Source of the DNA: Dactylorhiza incarnata
Taxonomy: Eukaryota; Streptophyta; Magnoliopsida; Asparagales; Orchidaceae
Reading direction: 5' to 3'
Length of the DNA: 64,000 nt
Assembly (NCBI GenBank): GCA_033032865.1
Contig: JAWHQI010000502.1
Span: 744,001 to 808,000 of the forward strand
The notes under the pieces were generated by a model. That model had not been told where the DNA came from. It saw only the letters and a program-made list of their open reading frames with translations, and did no database searches. The translations under genes and the position numbers were made by a program. Shown piece after piece: positions 24,365 to 35,530 of this stretch; position 1 is the stretch's first letter; each line of letters opens with the position of its first letter.

Positions 24365-25574
24365 CTGTGACGACGTCGGTTTGTCGTATAGCTTCTTGTT
24401 GGCCAAGCGAATAGACTCTCGGCTGAGTCGGAATGTGTTGGGAGGCCGAAGACTCTGCCGCTTTGCCCTTTTCCGCAGCCCGAGCATAATCCGCCGCTCG
24501 GTTTGCCGCCTTTGGGGGACCACTTCGACACACCGCAGCTTTGTGTCCCACCTTCCCGCAGGTGAAACACGTAATAGGAGTCCGCGCGGTCGTGGCTCCC
24601 GAAACATTCGAAGAAGCTGGTTCCGCCTGCTTGAACTTCCGCTTGTTCCTTCTGAAGTCCGGCTTGGACTGAGAGGCCGGCGCATGAAACTCGGGTTTCT
24701 TTACAACACTCTTTGCTTGTACCCTCTTCATGTCCAACTCCAAAGATCTGGCGGTTTGCACCATCACTTGGAAGCCAAACGTCATAGGGCCTGCAAGGAG
24801 CAGCCTCAACTCGTCCCGAAGCCCTTCATAGAATTTATTCGTCTTCGTCTCCTCATCCTCCACCAATGCCCCCGCATAGCGACTCAGTCTGGTAAACTCA
24901 TGTAAGTAATCGTCAACGGAGCGATCACCTTGAGTTAACCTCAGGAACTGGTTTTGTAACGCAATGCGTTGGGCAGAGGGGATAAACCGCTGGAGGAACG
25001 ACTTTGAAAACTCAGCCATTGTTATTTCAGTAATGTCTCTATCGCCGAACTTGTGCAGTTCCTGCTCTTCCCACCACAGCACAGCCTCTCCGTCAAGAAG
25101 GAAAGTGGCTAAGGTGACCATCATGGCTTCGTCCGTCGTCGTCGCCCTCAGAGTTCTTCTAACTCTTGACAACCAGTCTTCTGCCTCCGTTGGGGACTCA
25201 GATCCCGAGAAGGTAGGAGGATTAAAGCTCAAGAAGTGCTTTAATTGTTGGTCACGCGCTCGCCCCGCAACTACTTGCGCAACTTGACGCTCCACCCTTG
25301 GTGCTAACGCCGGTTCCACTGCAGCTACTGGCACAGGGGCATCAACCCTTGGTGCTACCGCAGGTTCCACTGCAGGTTCAACTACCGGGGCTGCATCAGT
25401 AGTAGGCGTAGCAGGCTGTGCAAGCCTTTGCGGTTGAGCATTGATCATCGCGAAGACTGCTTCTGCGACCATTCTGATCATCCCAGCCGAAGGAGTGGTC
25501 GCTGGCACCTCAGCCGACCCACTACTTTCAGCGGTGTTACGGGGTTGAGACCGCCTCGCAGCACTTCTAGTCAC
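24354..25574 (-). CDS. gypsy Gag
   Basis: 406 residues. A Pro/Ala/Val-rich N-terminal region is followed by a retrotransposon Gag domain (FSGSESPTEAEDWL, then WWEE, FLQRFIPSAQR, SVDDYLHEFTRLSRYAG and FYEGLRDELR) and a basic linker. One CCHC knuckle (CFTCGKVGHKAAVC) lies near residue 340. The start is the ATG at 25574, about 225 nt inside the 5' LTR. The reading ends at TAG (24354-24356), which lies inside the putative intron. The frame is open and consistent with a young element. Confidence 0.93.
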   Translation of the reverse strand: MTRSAARRSQPRNTAESSGSAEVPATTPSAGMIRMVAEAVFAMINAQPQRLAQPATPTTDAAPVVEPAVEPAVAPRVDAPVPVAAVEPALAPRVERQVAQVVAGRARDQQLKHFLSFNPPTFSGSESPTEAEDWLSRVRRTLRATTTDEAMMVTLATFLLDGEAVLWWEEQELHKFGDRDITEITMAEFSKSFLQRFIPSAQRIALQNQFLRLTQGDRSVDDYLHEFTRLSRYAGALVEDEETKTNKFYEGLRDELRLLLAGPMTFGFQVMVQTARSLELDMKRVQAKSVVKKPEFHAPASQSKPDFRRNKRKFKQAEPASSNVSGATTARTPITCFTCGKVGHKAAVCRSGPPKAANRAADYARAAEKGKAAESSASQHIPTQPRVYSLGQQEAIRQTDVVTGTN

Positions 25575-25779
25575 CTATAATCATGCAAGGCACAATTTAG
25601 TGACCCTAAACATATCAAACATCAATCATGGAACGCTCAGGTTCCGCAAACAAGTATGTTTTTTCATTCCTAAGTGGACATTCTTATTAGTTTTTGTCGT
25701 TTTTTAGGTGAATGCACAGCCCGTGCGCACCACCCCTTAAAAGGAATTCGTCCCGAATTCGCTAAACTACGGATCGACG

Positions 25780-25797
25780 CCTTAAGTCCGATACCAA
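25780..25797 (-). promoter_or_regulatory. gypsy primer-binding site
   Basis: Immediately inside the 5' LTR the minus strand reads TTTGGTATCGGACTTAAGG. TGGTATC matches the first bases of the initiator-Met primer site, and the rest diverges from TGGTATCAGAGC. Confidence 0.5.
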
Positions 25798-25799
25798 AT

Positions 25800-27886
25800 T
25801 GTAACACCCTGCCAGTACAAAAAGTATAACAGCAGGTCCGGCCGGGACCCCACGCCATACAAACCACACTAGCTAGGAGTTAAAAGGTGATAACCAGAAA
25901 AGTAACAACTAACGAGAGTACAAAACGTAAGCGGAAGCATTAATTAAACCATTCAAATAGACATGTCCACTATCATAGGAATGAATCCAGAAATAAGAGT
26001 TGCGGCCTTAGGGCCTTACATCAAATCAATGTACAAAACTCTAAAAAGCATACATCGGCACGCAGGCCGGCAATACATGAGAAAACAGGAAAAAGGCTGG
26101 CCTTCGAGGGCCAACTCAGCAAAAGGACAGCAAGAGGACCAACGCCCGCTATTTCCCGCTAGGCTCACCTGCACCTGCATAAGAACATTCCACCAAGCGG
26201 TGGTAAACAAGGCAACGGTCAGCACAACTGACCAAATTATAACGACCCCACCCCTTTCCCGGGGTGGCGGAGATTCTACCCTGCAAGTAAGCCATACTAG
26301 CACCAGTACTAAATCTAAAGAGAGTGCAACTACACAAGGTGAGGTTTCAAGCACAATCAATCTTCTAGGTTGAGCATCAAAAAGAAGGGAACCTAGGTAT
26401 GCACGTGATGTTGGTTGGGTTCACCCGAAGGTTTCCCACAACCGCCTAAGCAAATCGCATGAGGCTAAACATAACATCAAATTCACAACACTCCACCCTA
26501 AGGGTCACAACCTTAGGTGGGGAACAAGAGCTTTTGGTCGGTCTAGGTATGACACCTTCCACGACCTCTCCCATGATCACACGGCCTTCATGAGGAAGGG
26601 ACCTCTCGCCGATCTGCATGGAAACGGGTTCGGTTCAGCTTTGCCCGTGCTCTAATCGTCGCGATCTATCGCACGACGCGGGTACGGCTTCACCTCGGCC
26701 CGTAAGGGTTTAGCACTTTCAAGTGCTACACAAAAATATACGCTACGCACCTAACCCCTTCATAAGGATCTAGGCTTCGCGAATTCTCAACAAGGGAGGT
26801 ACATACGCTCCGCATCAACAACGTGGTGAAGGTTTGCCTTCATCCAAAACTCAAAGCATGGGGCTTTCGTAGGGATCTTCACAAGACGCCTACACTTAAC
26901 TCCCGCAATACTATAGGTGAGTTCACGGAGTCATTCTCCGGCACGCATTCTAGGTCTAACCTAAATGCAACGTCGCAAATCAAGCATCACCGATTCGGGC
27001 TCACGGCCACGAATAGGCTTCACACAAAATGCCTAAATCCGCACGACTACCGGATTTTCTACATGCAATATGCCGGGGACGGACACAATCTACCCGGAGT
27101 CCCGAAGGACTTGAGGAAATCCTACACTTCACCCATTTGGTGAAAGAGATACCTCATGCAAGCAAAGAAAGAGGAATAAATGGACAAATACAAGTCCAAA
27201 GTTCGGGAGGAAGAATCGTTACCCTAGGCGCTTTCTTTTTCGCCATGGATCCGAGATTCTATACGGAGAGAAACGACCGCACCGGGCTGCACTCTCCAAA
27301 TCTGGAAACGGCTCGCGAAACGGAGCTCCGGAGCTCCGTCAATGGCGGGATCTTCCTTCTTCTTCCTTGCCTCCTTCTTCTTCCTCTAGCCTAGGAGAGA
27401 GAAACACCTCAAAATAATGAGGACTAATCTCCTCTCATAAGCCCTAAAAGCCTCCAGCATCTAATCCTAGCCATCGGATCAGATCTCAAAAGATTTGGAC
27501 GACCCGATCTTCTTCTCCGCTCAAAATCGCGGAACAGAATAAACAGGGCGCACGATCACAGGCGCACGGTCAGTGGTCGCGCGCGACGAGGGCAATGGTC
27601 GTGCGCACTATCCGGGACAGAACTCTGAATTCTTGCGAATAAGCGCACGATCGCTGGCGCACGATCACTGGTCGTGCGCGAAGAGGGAAATGGTCGTGCG
27701 CACTGTCCGAGACAGAACTCGATTCTCTTCTGAATTAACGCACGATCGCTGGCACACGATCACTGGTCGTGCGCGATGAGGCCACTGATCGTGCGCTAAG
27801 AGCAGACAGGGAAAATTCTAGCCTGCTTCACGTGCCGCACTACCACTCCGCCTACTTCGCGGAACTACCAGATTTGGGGTGTTACA
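25800..27886 (-). repeat. gypsy 5' LTR
   Basis: 2087 bp, identical in length to the 3' LTR. Differences noted by eye: single substitutions near 26002, 26227, 26346, 27503 and 27581. Being upstream of gag, it holds the promoter; I could not pick a convincing TATA box. Confidence 0.97.
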
Positions 27887-27891
27887 CATTT

Positions 27892-28908
27892 CATGAAAGT
27901 CGTGCAAAGTTAAACATGTGTAATCACAGTAGCTAGTCAATGTAGTTTATTATGTCTGGTCTATATGATTTACTAGTAGAACCAATAAATGATCCTGAAT
28001 GGTGCATTCTTACTGTGAACAGTGCATCTTCATATGACATGTACAATGGCATCTCTCTACAATCTTTCTCTCGCAAAATCCACACCATTCTATAATAGAC
28101 AAATAACATGAAATTAATAAAATCTAACTAGCCGAATCAAAATAGCATCACATACATTTTTTTAACAAAACAATTTTAACGCAAGGAGAACATTTTTTTA
28201 ACAAAACAATTGCTAACCATGACTAATAGAAGAAGTCTTAAACTAAACATAAAATATTTAACAAAAACTATGCTTGTGCAAATCCAATCAACTTCCATAG
28301 AAATTACAAAAAAGAAGACTATAAAACACGAATCAAATCATTAACACATACTGCTCTACAATGTTCATTAATTTCAACTAGATCTTAAGTTATAACCGCC
28401 AACATAGAAACCCTAAAAAAAAGATTGATAGTGAATTCTGAAAGTGGAATCAATTTCCATGTAAATTCCAAAAAAAAAGTCTACCAAACCCTAATCAAAT
28501 CATTAACAAGTATTACTTTCACTAATTTCAACCGTGTCTTAAGTTATACCTGTCAAGAAGAACTGGAAATATTAGCTGCCGACAACGCCGACAAAGAGCC
28601 AAGGAAAAACTGCGGCCGACAACCGCCCGGAACAAGTTCCACCGACAACGCCTGTCGCGGAGAAGAAACGACACAGTGGCAAGGAGCGGCGCTGGACGAT
28701 CGGAGGCAAGGAGCGGCGCTGGAAGATTGGTGGCAAGGAGCGGCGCTGGAAGATCGGTGAGTAGCGTCGCACGCTCTACAACTGTGAGAAGCCCGAAAAT
28801 AGAAAGGGGGTAGGGATTGAACCGGATTTAGGGTTTTATAAATTGTTTTTTCAAAAATACCCTCTCTATTTTTAATTAAAGGTTTTTAAATTACAAAAAT
28901 TTGAAGAT
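27892..28908 (-). other. MULE 5' arm, no open gene
   Basis: The part of the MULE upstream of its transposase. It is mostly AT-rich. A GC-rich patch (28560-28800) holds three 27-bp tandem units (28679-28757, CAAGGAGCGGCGCTGGAAGA type). On the minus strand a TTTATAAAACCC box near 28830 may be the transposase promoter. No transposase exon was recognised. Confidence 0.45.
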
Positions 28909-29023
28909 GAATCATTAACAGGGTGCAATGTGTCACCTTAAAGGGTTTAGGGGGTGCAAAGTGCCAAAAATAAAAAGTTTGGGTGCAAAGTGCCAATGAG
29001 CTTCATTTAGAGGGTGCAAAGTG
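28909..29023 (-). repeat. MULE right terminal inverted repeat
   Basis: Inverted partner of 15349-15465. The minus strand begins GGCACTTTGCACCCTCTAAA. Confidence 0.75.
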
Positions 29024-29757
29024 CCAGACGATTATTATTAGCACCGCATTTTTGGGTATACGTGACTATTTGATATCTGCAAATCATTATTTTTCAAAAT
29101 GGCTATCCACAAATATAATTGTTATCCGCAAATCAATTTTTTTTTTTGAAAAAACTTAAACAATTGTAAATAATATCACCACAAATACATTGATATAAAT
29201 ACCATCAAAATTTAATTAATTTCAATTGCTTTAGAGTCCATAAGAAAAAAAATTAACATTCAAAACAAGTCATGAATGCTCCTAATTTGACATTGCTTCA
29301 CGCCAATCTGATAGCCAGCAAACATAAAGAAAAAAATAATATTAATAATTTTTACATTACTATTTGAAATAAAGTTATAGTAAAATTTCATAAAAAAAAT
29401 TTACATACCTCTTCTCATTATCAATTATCCAATATTAGTAATATACTTGATCTTGTTGCCGATGGTGGTCATTGTAACCGTTGGTTGTAATGTACTTCCC
29501 AATTTTCCGCCACTTCATGATATCTCATCCATGAAGGAACATTGAGTGGCATCGGAGAGGAAGGATTTGTGTCTGCGCGCTCGCGCACAGGACGTGGTCG
29601 TGTCGGCGTGCTTTTGCGCGGGGCGCGTGGGTGCGGGTTGTGTGTTGGCGTGCGGACTTGCGTCGCGTGCTTGCGCGTGGAGATGCGCAATGTGGTGATG
29701 TATTTGATGCTTTGTCTTCGCAAATATTTATGCGAATAACTAGTGACTTATGATTTT
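29024..29757. other. no gene recognised
   Basis: AT-rich to about 29460, then GC-rich with 'gcgcg' clusters (29560-29700). Nothing assignable was seen on either strand. Confidence 0.4.
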
Positions 29758-30508
29758 TCAGGTGTCGAAGCGCGGCTCTTAGGGGAGCCAATGTGGCTGC
29801 GCTCCGCGCTTACCATCAAGCAGATTGATGCCTGGAGGAAATGTTACGGGATACCTGCTTCGCCGGAGATGAAGATCCCGTGTATTGAAGAACGTGCGTA
29901 GAACCCTCCCACATGTAGTATGTCGATCTGTGACTCGTTCATGAAGTCTGGGTTCCGCCTCCCGCCTTGCGAGGAGGAGATTGAAATTTTCAAGTCCTGC
30001 AGCGTGTCGGTCTCCCAGTTAACTCCTGCTGGGATGATGAGGATTAAGGGCTTGATTGCCTTCTTCTTGGAGGATGGTTCGCGGTTCACCTTAGACCTTT
30101 TCAAGGAGTGGTGTAAGGTGTGCACCGGCGGAGGCGGCCGAGTCGAGGTGCGCAGCAACAAGAGGTGCTTTAGTTCGAGGATCGAGTCGACCGTCGTCAT
30201 GGGAATACCCTGTATGGGTACGTCAAGAATTCTTGGGGGGCTGCCTGAGATGAAGGATGCGGGAGTTGCTGAATATAAGGATTCTCTGGCCTACATGCAG
30301 GAGTATTCCTTGCTTTCGAAAGAGATCCGCGAGGAGGTCATGATCAAGGAGGTGGAACACTTGTTGGAGGATGGGAGCGAGAAGGCCTTCAAGCGGGGGA
30401 TGGCTTAGACCCTCCGCATGGTTGAGCGAAAGCGAGGTTGTGATGTTGTCAGGATCGGTGTCGGAGATCTCTCCGAGGATGAGCGCTCTGACGTTGACGT
30501 CGAGGAGT
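29758..30508 (+). pseudogene. antisense ORF, 'putative gypsy type transposon' family protein
   Basis: A plus-strand reading frame opens near 29758 (WLRSALTIKQIDAWRKCYGI), passes one TAG near 29899, continues through SFMKSGFRLPPCEEEIEIF and QLTPAGMMRIKGLIAFF, and after a second TAG (30406-30408) goes on to an acidic end at 30508. The pattern matches the N-terminal domain of plant proteins annotated as putative gypsy-type transposon proteins (PF04195-like), recalled from family knowledge and not searched. The function is unknown. It lies downstream of, and antisense to, the gag at 31700-33105. Some plant Tat-lineage elements such as Grande carry an antisense gene in this position. Confidence 0.6.
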
Positions 30509-30897
30509 AGCTCATGCATTTTGTACCTTTGTACTTTTGTGTGCAATTTGTATCTTGTATGTGTATGATTGTTGCGCCTTGGACGCGTTCTGCTGATTGC
30601 ATAGCTGTTTGTTGATTGTTCTAGCTTGTGGCATTACTTGTGTAATGACTTTGTATTTGCGGTGTCGAACCTCTTGTTTACGAGAGGCTCTAGTTAGCTT
30701 CAACTGTACGGGGTCAGGGCCCCGAAATTTCGGCGAAGGGTTGATGCTTCGAACTGTTGGCCTATTACAAGGGCGAAGGGCGGATGCTTCGAGCCGTGCT
30801 AGTGCGAGGCCCGGGGGACTAGCCCTAAAGTTTCGGTGAAAGGCGAACGCTTCGTATCATTGGCGACCGTGAGGGGGCAGGCCCTGGCGGTGGCGGT

Positions 30898-31330
30898 AGT
30901 GACTCGTCTTGCAGCGTGGGAGCATGGTGTTCTACAATGCGGGAGCGAGATTTCCTGCATCGCGAGAGTGTGATGCTCTGCAACGCGGGAGCGAGATGCC
31001 CTGCAACGCGGGAGCTTAATGTTCAACAGCGCGAGAGCGAGATGCCCTGCAGCGTGGAAGCGTGATGATCTACAACGCAGGAGCGAGATGCCCCGCGGCA
31101 TGGGAGCGTGATGCTCTGGAACACGGGAGCGAGATGCCCTGCAACGTGGGAGTGTGATGCTCTACAATGCAGGAGCGAGATGTCATGCAGCGTGGGAGCG
31201 TGATGCTCTGCAACGCGGGAGCGAGATGCCCTGCAGCGTGGGAGTGTGATGCTCTGCAACGCGAAAGCGAGGTGCCCTGCAACGCAGGAGCTTGATGGTC
31301 AGCAATGCGGGAGCAGGATGTTCTACTTTA
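30898..31330. repeat. 21-bp minisatellite (42-bp higher order), about 20 copies
   Basis: Alternating units of the type GATGCTCTGCAACGCGGGAGC and GAGATGCCCTGCAACGCGGGA. 21 is a multiple of three, so several frames stay open. Such arrays are common in the 3' untranslated part of Tat-like elements. Confidence 0.9.
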
Positions 31331-31699
31331 TAGACGAGTTGTGCTTCCTGAAGTTGGGGAGCATGGTGCTTGGTGTTGGAAACCGGGTTCAGGGCTTTAA
31401 CCGTCGGAGTTTTACTTCATAAGGTCTGTATTTTTTACGAAGATAAATCAATTGCAGTGTTGTAGATAACCAAAGCATAAATGCATGTGTACGTATGTTT
31501 ATTTTTGAGGCCTATTACTCCAAAGCAAAAGAAAGGAAAATGAAAAAAAATGAAGTTCCTGATAAATGAGGCGCAAGCTTTGCGCATTTTACTAGGGGAG
31601 AGCCCCCTTGTCCGGGGTCTCCAGCTTATCCACGTCGGGGTACAACGTTGCCCTCTGTTAGGTTGTCAGCTTATGGTGCGCGCTGGTTCGGGTTCTGGT

Positions 31700-33105
31700 T
31701 CAGTTAGAATCTTTCGAGAACACCTTGTTGGATGAGGCGCTCGATCTCCATCTTCAACCGATGCCAGCCATCCGTGCTATGGTTGTGTCCGCGATGGAAG
31801 TCGCAATACTGTGACTGATTTCCCCTTTTTGGTGCGAGAGGCTTGGTCCTGCGAAGGGTGTCGCCATCGCGGCTGGCAAGAAGCATGTTGGTTCGAGTGG
31901 TGTTTATGGGGCTGTAATCCTGGTGTTGATGTGGGCCTCAGTCTCGACGGGATTTGTTGTGGCGTGTGTTATTCTTCTTGTGAATCGGTGGCAGCGATGA
32001 CTCCCGATCTCATTGTCTCTTCGAATTCTTTTCAAATTGTTGGCGGTGCGTTTCAATTGCTACATTACTGGAAATTTGGGCCTCGATCCGATGAACGAGA
32101 TCAGGATTGCTGGGCACGGTCTCCAACATTAGAACGGAGTAAAAGCCACTGGGGCGGAGCCCTCCGAGAAAAACTCCTCATAGAAGCTCGAGGTCTACTC
32201 CTGAAATTTGCCGCGCCTCATTAGTGAAGCGGCGAAAGAAATCCTTGAGAGTTTCTCCTTCGTTCTGTCTTATTCTTACAAGGTGGGAGGGGTCCCGAAT
32301 GATCCTGCGATTTTGCGATGAATTGATCTGTGAATTATCGAGCCAGCTCTGCGAAGCTGTTGATGGCTCCTTCTCTGAGAGAGTAAATCAGGTTCATGCT
32401 TGCCCTTTCATTGTTGCCGAGAATACTTGGAATAGCAATTGATCTGGGGCATTGTAGATCCTCATGATGGTGACGAAATGGTTGACGTATTCCAGCGGAT
32501 CGTCCGTTCCGTCGAACGTCTCGATGTTTTGGAGTTTGAATCTGTGCTGGATCGGATGTGTCAGAACACCTGGTGCCAACGATGAATAGTGGTGAAGAGG
32601 GCGAGGGGCCAAAGTGGCTCGTCGCTCAACTTGTCTGCATTCTTCGACAATCAAACCGCGGATTTCCTCGCGAGTAAGCCTTCCAATTGCATGCTCAAAG
32701 ACTGCCTCTTTCTGGCGGTGGTGGTGATAATGAGCTTCGGGTTCTCCAACCGGACGGACTAGGTGCGTGGAGTTGGCCGCATTGGAGAACTCTTCTTCAT
32801 GTATGTGAAGTTTGTGAGCGAAGTGCTCGGCTAGGGCGCGATCAAGAGCTGGTGGAGGCGGACTGCCTTGTTCGGGGACAGGATTATGAGTTCGTGGCAT
32901 TTTCTGTTCCTTAGAAGCGCGAGCACCTCTGTTTGATGCTTTTCCATCTGGCGCATGCGTCCCTCCAATGTCGCAATGGGTACATTCATGGCCTCTTCCG
33001 CAAAAGGTGTGTTGATAGGCGAGTGGGCGAGTGCTGGATCGACATGCCCATATGGACTGAACTCTCAGTAGTGCGGGTAGCTCTTCTTGCCATTGTCGTT
33101 AGTCA
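31700..33105 (-). pseudogene. gypsy (Tat-like) Gag, broken
   Basis: Minus-strand pieces in order: a coiled-coil N-terminus (VPIATLEGRMRQMEKHQTEV, about 32925-32985); a clean frame 32900-32394 with FDGTDDPLEYVNHFVTIMR and LLFQVFSATMKGQA; a SLREGAINSFAELAR block (about 32340-32385); an FFRRFTNEARQISG block (about 32195-32240); and a C-terminal YCDFHRGHNHSTDGWHRLK block (31886-31704). Frameshifts and stops separate them. No protease, RT or integrase follows, so the element is gag-only or has lost pol. Confidence 0.8.
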
Positions 33106-33188
33106 CGAGTACCGCAGCGAAGCAAGTACTGTCTTGAGAGAATCTTTGCAGAGTTTCGGGAACACTTTTCACACAAACGGTGACAAAC

Positions 33189-33990
33189 TGTTGCGACCAA
33201 ACTCTACGCTCTCGTAGACCGGACTTAAATCGAACCGTCTTAGCCCGGGGAGCGGTCGAGCGCGCAAACAATCAATGTAAAAAGAATTGAGATGTCTGTC
33301 AATGAGACTTTTTTTTACGTGGAAAACCCCGTAAAGGGGTAAAAAACACGCGGTCGGGACTGTGCCGACCAAACGTCCATTATATTATTGTGTTGTTACA
33401 GGGCAATTTTGAGAACTCAAGGATGATAGGTTGCCTATCGTTACAATTGTTGGGGAAGTGACCACTGAGAGAAGGGTTCCGAGGGTGACAGGTCACCGCT
33501 CGCGGAGCTAAGTATTTTCTTTTGTGTGGAGGGGAGTGTTGTACTCTATGTGCTCTAGTCTTTGGTTGCTGTTCGGAGGTTGGAGGGGCGCGCACTGCGT
33601 GTCTTCTAGCCCGCGGCTTATTTTCTGTTGTACGTGGAGAAGTCTGGAGCGGAGGACTTGTTGTTGAGTGGAGGGCACTATATACATTTGTGGTGAGGTG
33701 TATGCAGGGCGGAATGGGCGCAGGCTGGAACGTGCGCAGGGGGGAATGCGCGCAGGGTGGAACGTGCGCAGGGGGGAATGCGCGCAGGGAGAAACGCGCG
33801 CAGGGTGGAACGTGTGCATCGTCAAACGAGAGCATGATGGAATGCGCGCAACGTGGAACATGCGCAGAGTGAAACGTGCGCAGGAAGGAGATCGAAGAAC
33901 TTCGAGTGATCTTCAAAAACGCTCGAAGATCTCCGAAGGATTCTTCGAAGATGCAAGGAGACCTTCGAGGGAACTCTTGTTGGATTTTCT
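33189..33990 (-). repeat. LTR of the gag-only gypsy relative (inner part clear)
   Basis: The LTR end TGTTGCGACC at 33189 (CA end on the minus strand) is followed on the internal side by a degraded PBS of the Tat type (minus strand GTTTGTCACCGTTTGTGTG, 33170-33188). The stretch 33189-33520 matches 50301-50689 in order of motifs (AGCCCGGGAGCG, CGTGGAAAACC, GTGCCGACCAAAC, TTACAGGGC). The outer limit is uncertain. A 16-bp minisatellite (33716-33888, GCGCAGGGTGGAACGT type) lies in its outer half. No second LTR is found on the left. Confidence 0.6.
33716..33888. repeat. 16-bp minisatellite
   Basis: About ten units alternating GCGCAGGGTGGAACGT and GCGCAGGGGGGAATGC, decaying at the right end. Confidence 0.85.
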
Positions 33991-33994
33991 ATAA

Positions 33995-34970
33995 ACAAGA
34001 GTGGAACAACACATCATATGTGCGCAATGGAATAAATTAACAAGAACAACCCAAAAGAGTTTCGGATCTTGCGATTTCATGAATTAAGAAATAAATAAAG
34101 CAACACATTGCAGAATACCTGAGAGAGATTGAGTTAATACTCAACCAAGGTGCTCCAAAACCAGATCCAGAAACGAGCGACTGAGTTCCAAACATAGAAA
34201 GTATATTCGCGCCTCTACAACAGTCCACACGAGCGAAGGAGAACCCCAAGCTTCTTGTCCAACAAGATCTGGGTCGGAGAAGGAGTGCCCTCAATGTCTC
34301 CCTCGGATTGCTAGATCCGAGCAAGGGAGAGGTGGCGACGACGGGGATAGACGGACGGGTCTCACGGAAATCTTGCGGAACACTTCCGTTTGAATCTCAA
34401 CAAGATAATCGCGCAGGGAAAACTTAATCGCTTCCCTATTTATACCCAGGGCATAAAATTGATATCCGCAGACCCTAGTCTTTAATAGGAGTATTTAGTG
34501 AGCATCGTCGTGATCACTAAAATATTGTCGAGATGATCTCGATGATATCGTCGTGAAGATCTATATCATCGAGACGGTCTCGACGATATCGTTGTGAAGA
34601 CCTATATTGTCGAGACGATCTCGACGATATCATCGTGATGACTTATATCGTCGAGACAATCTCGACGATATCGTCGTGACAACTAAAATATCGTTGAGAC
34701 GATCTCGATGATATCGCACAATACTTCAACGATACATTTAAAGGTTCACAGTCGGTCATGTCGCCGTGACCATTGGCCGATATTCATAATATTATTGTGA
34801 TGATCTCGACGATACATGCAATGTCGTTTTGAACACATGTCAACATGCTCCATAAAATATTCATAATATCTATGGAACATTTAGCCGACTTAGCCTAACT
34901 CCAATGAGTCATAGGATTGGTCATTCACTCATATTCAATATGAGTAAGGCTAACACAATCATTCCTTCAA
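33995..34970 (-). repeat. LTR-like sequence (possible solo LTR)
   Basis: On the minus strand a TATA box (GGTATAAATAGGG, about 34436-34450) is followed by a pyrimidine-rich leader and then by sequence ending GAAAATCCAACA near 33990. The upstream part contains the 41-bp palindromic array at 34524-34731. No internal coding region adjoins it. The boundaries and family are inferred. Confidence 0.4.
34524..34731. repeat. 41-bp tandem array of near-palindromes
   Basis: Units start at 34524, 34565, 34606, 34647 and 34690. Each contains a near-palindrome of the type GTCGAGACGATCTCGAC plus GATATCGTCGTGA. Confidence 0.85.
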
Positions 34971-35149
34971 CTTCTCCAAACACTCTTATGTATGACCCTA
35001 TATGCTCATATTGCGTTGGCAGTGAGACTAACTGCTTGATTGCTTTGAGATTACCTTGGAAATACCAGCAACTCTCTTGTGCGTAGGAGGAGAAGTGGGA
35101 GGAGGAGAAGATGGAAATGAAGGAGAGTCATGAGGTCCAATTTATAGTT

Positions 35150-35530
35150 TTTGAGGGTAGTTATGGTGGTTATGCGGCTACCCGCACACCATAACCAATT
35201 TATGTGTTATACACACACCCGTTACGAATAAGGCTACGCGCACATCGTAACCATATAATTTGTTATATGCACACCCATTATATGTGGTTTATTGTTATAC
35301 GCACACCCATGATGAGATATTTTGTTATGTGCACACCCATGATGAGAATTTCGCTATGAGCACAGTGCACACCCATGATGAGAATTTCGCTATGTGCACA
35401 CCCATGATGAGAATTTCGCTATGTGCACACCCATGATGAGATATTTGTTGTGCGCACACCCATGATGTGGATTTTGCTATGTGCACACCATTATGACATT
35501 CGGTTATACGCACCCCCATAATGGGTGGTT
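35150..35530. repeat. 29-bp tandem array
   Basis: Unit GTGCACACCCATGATGAGAA plus TTTCGCTAT, clearest at 35330-35450. Diverged flanking units all carry 'gcacaccc'. Confidence 0.8.

Larger units (their letters stand above)
18747..27886 (-). mobile_element. Ty3/gypsy chromovirus-like retrotransposon, full length
   Basis: 9140 bp with two 2087-bp LTRs, TG...CA ends inside a 9-bp inverted repeat (TGTAACACC/GGTGTTACA), and a perfect 5-bp target duplication CATTT (18742-18746 and 27887-27891). Internal order on the minus strand: PBS, gag, protease, RT, RNase H, integrase, chromodomain-like tail, PPT. The LTRs differ at about five positions by eye. With a rate of 1.3e-8 per site per year (assumed) that means roughly 0.1 million years. 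gag and pol are open, so this copy could be active. Confidence 0.97.
15349..29023 (-). mobile_element. MULE (Mutator-like element) split by a gypsy insertion
   Basis: Imperfect inverted ends of about 115 bp begin GGCACTTTGC at 15349 and, reverse-complemented, at 29023. Both carry three spaced copies of a GGCACTTTGCACCC-like motif. Between them lies a minus-strand MuDR-type transposase. Removing the gypsy element leaves a MULE of about 4.5 kb. I could not find a convincing 9-bp target duplication (left flank GGGAATTTT, right flank AGACGATTA), so the exact ends are uncertain. Confidence 0.75.

Noticed and set aside
15333..29032. 9-bp target duplication of the MULE
   Set aside because: Flanks at several trial boundaries do not match, so I report the element without one.
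34524..35530. CRISPR-like regular repeats
   Set aside because: The units are directly adjacent with no unique spacers, and the DNA is from a plant nucleus.
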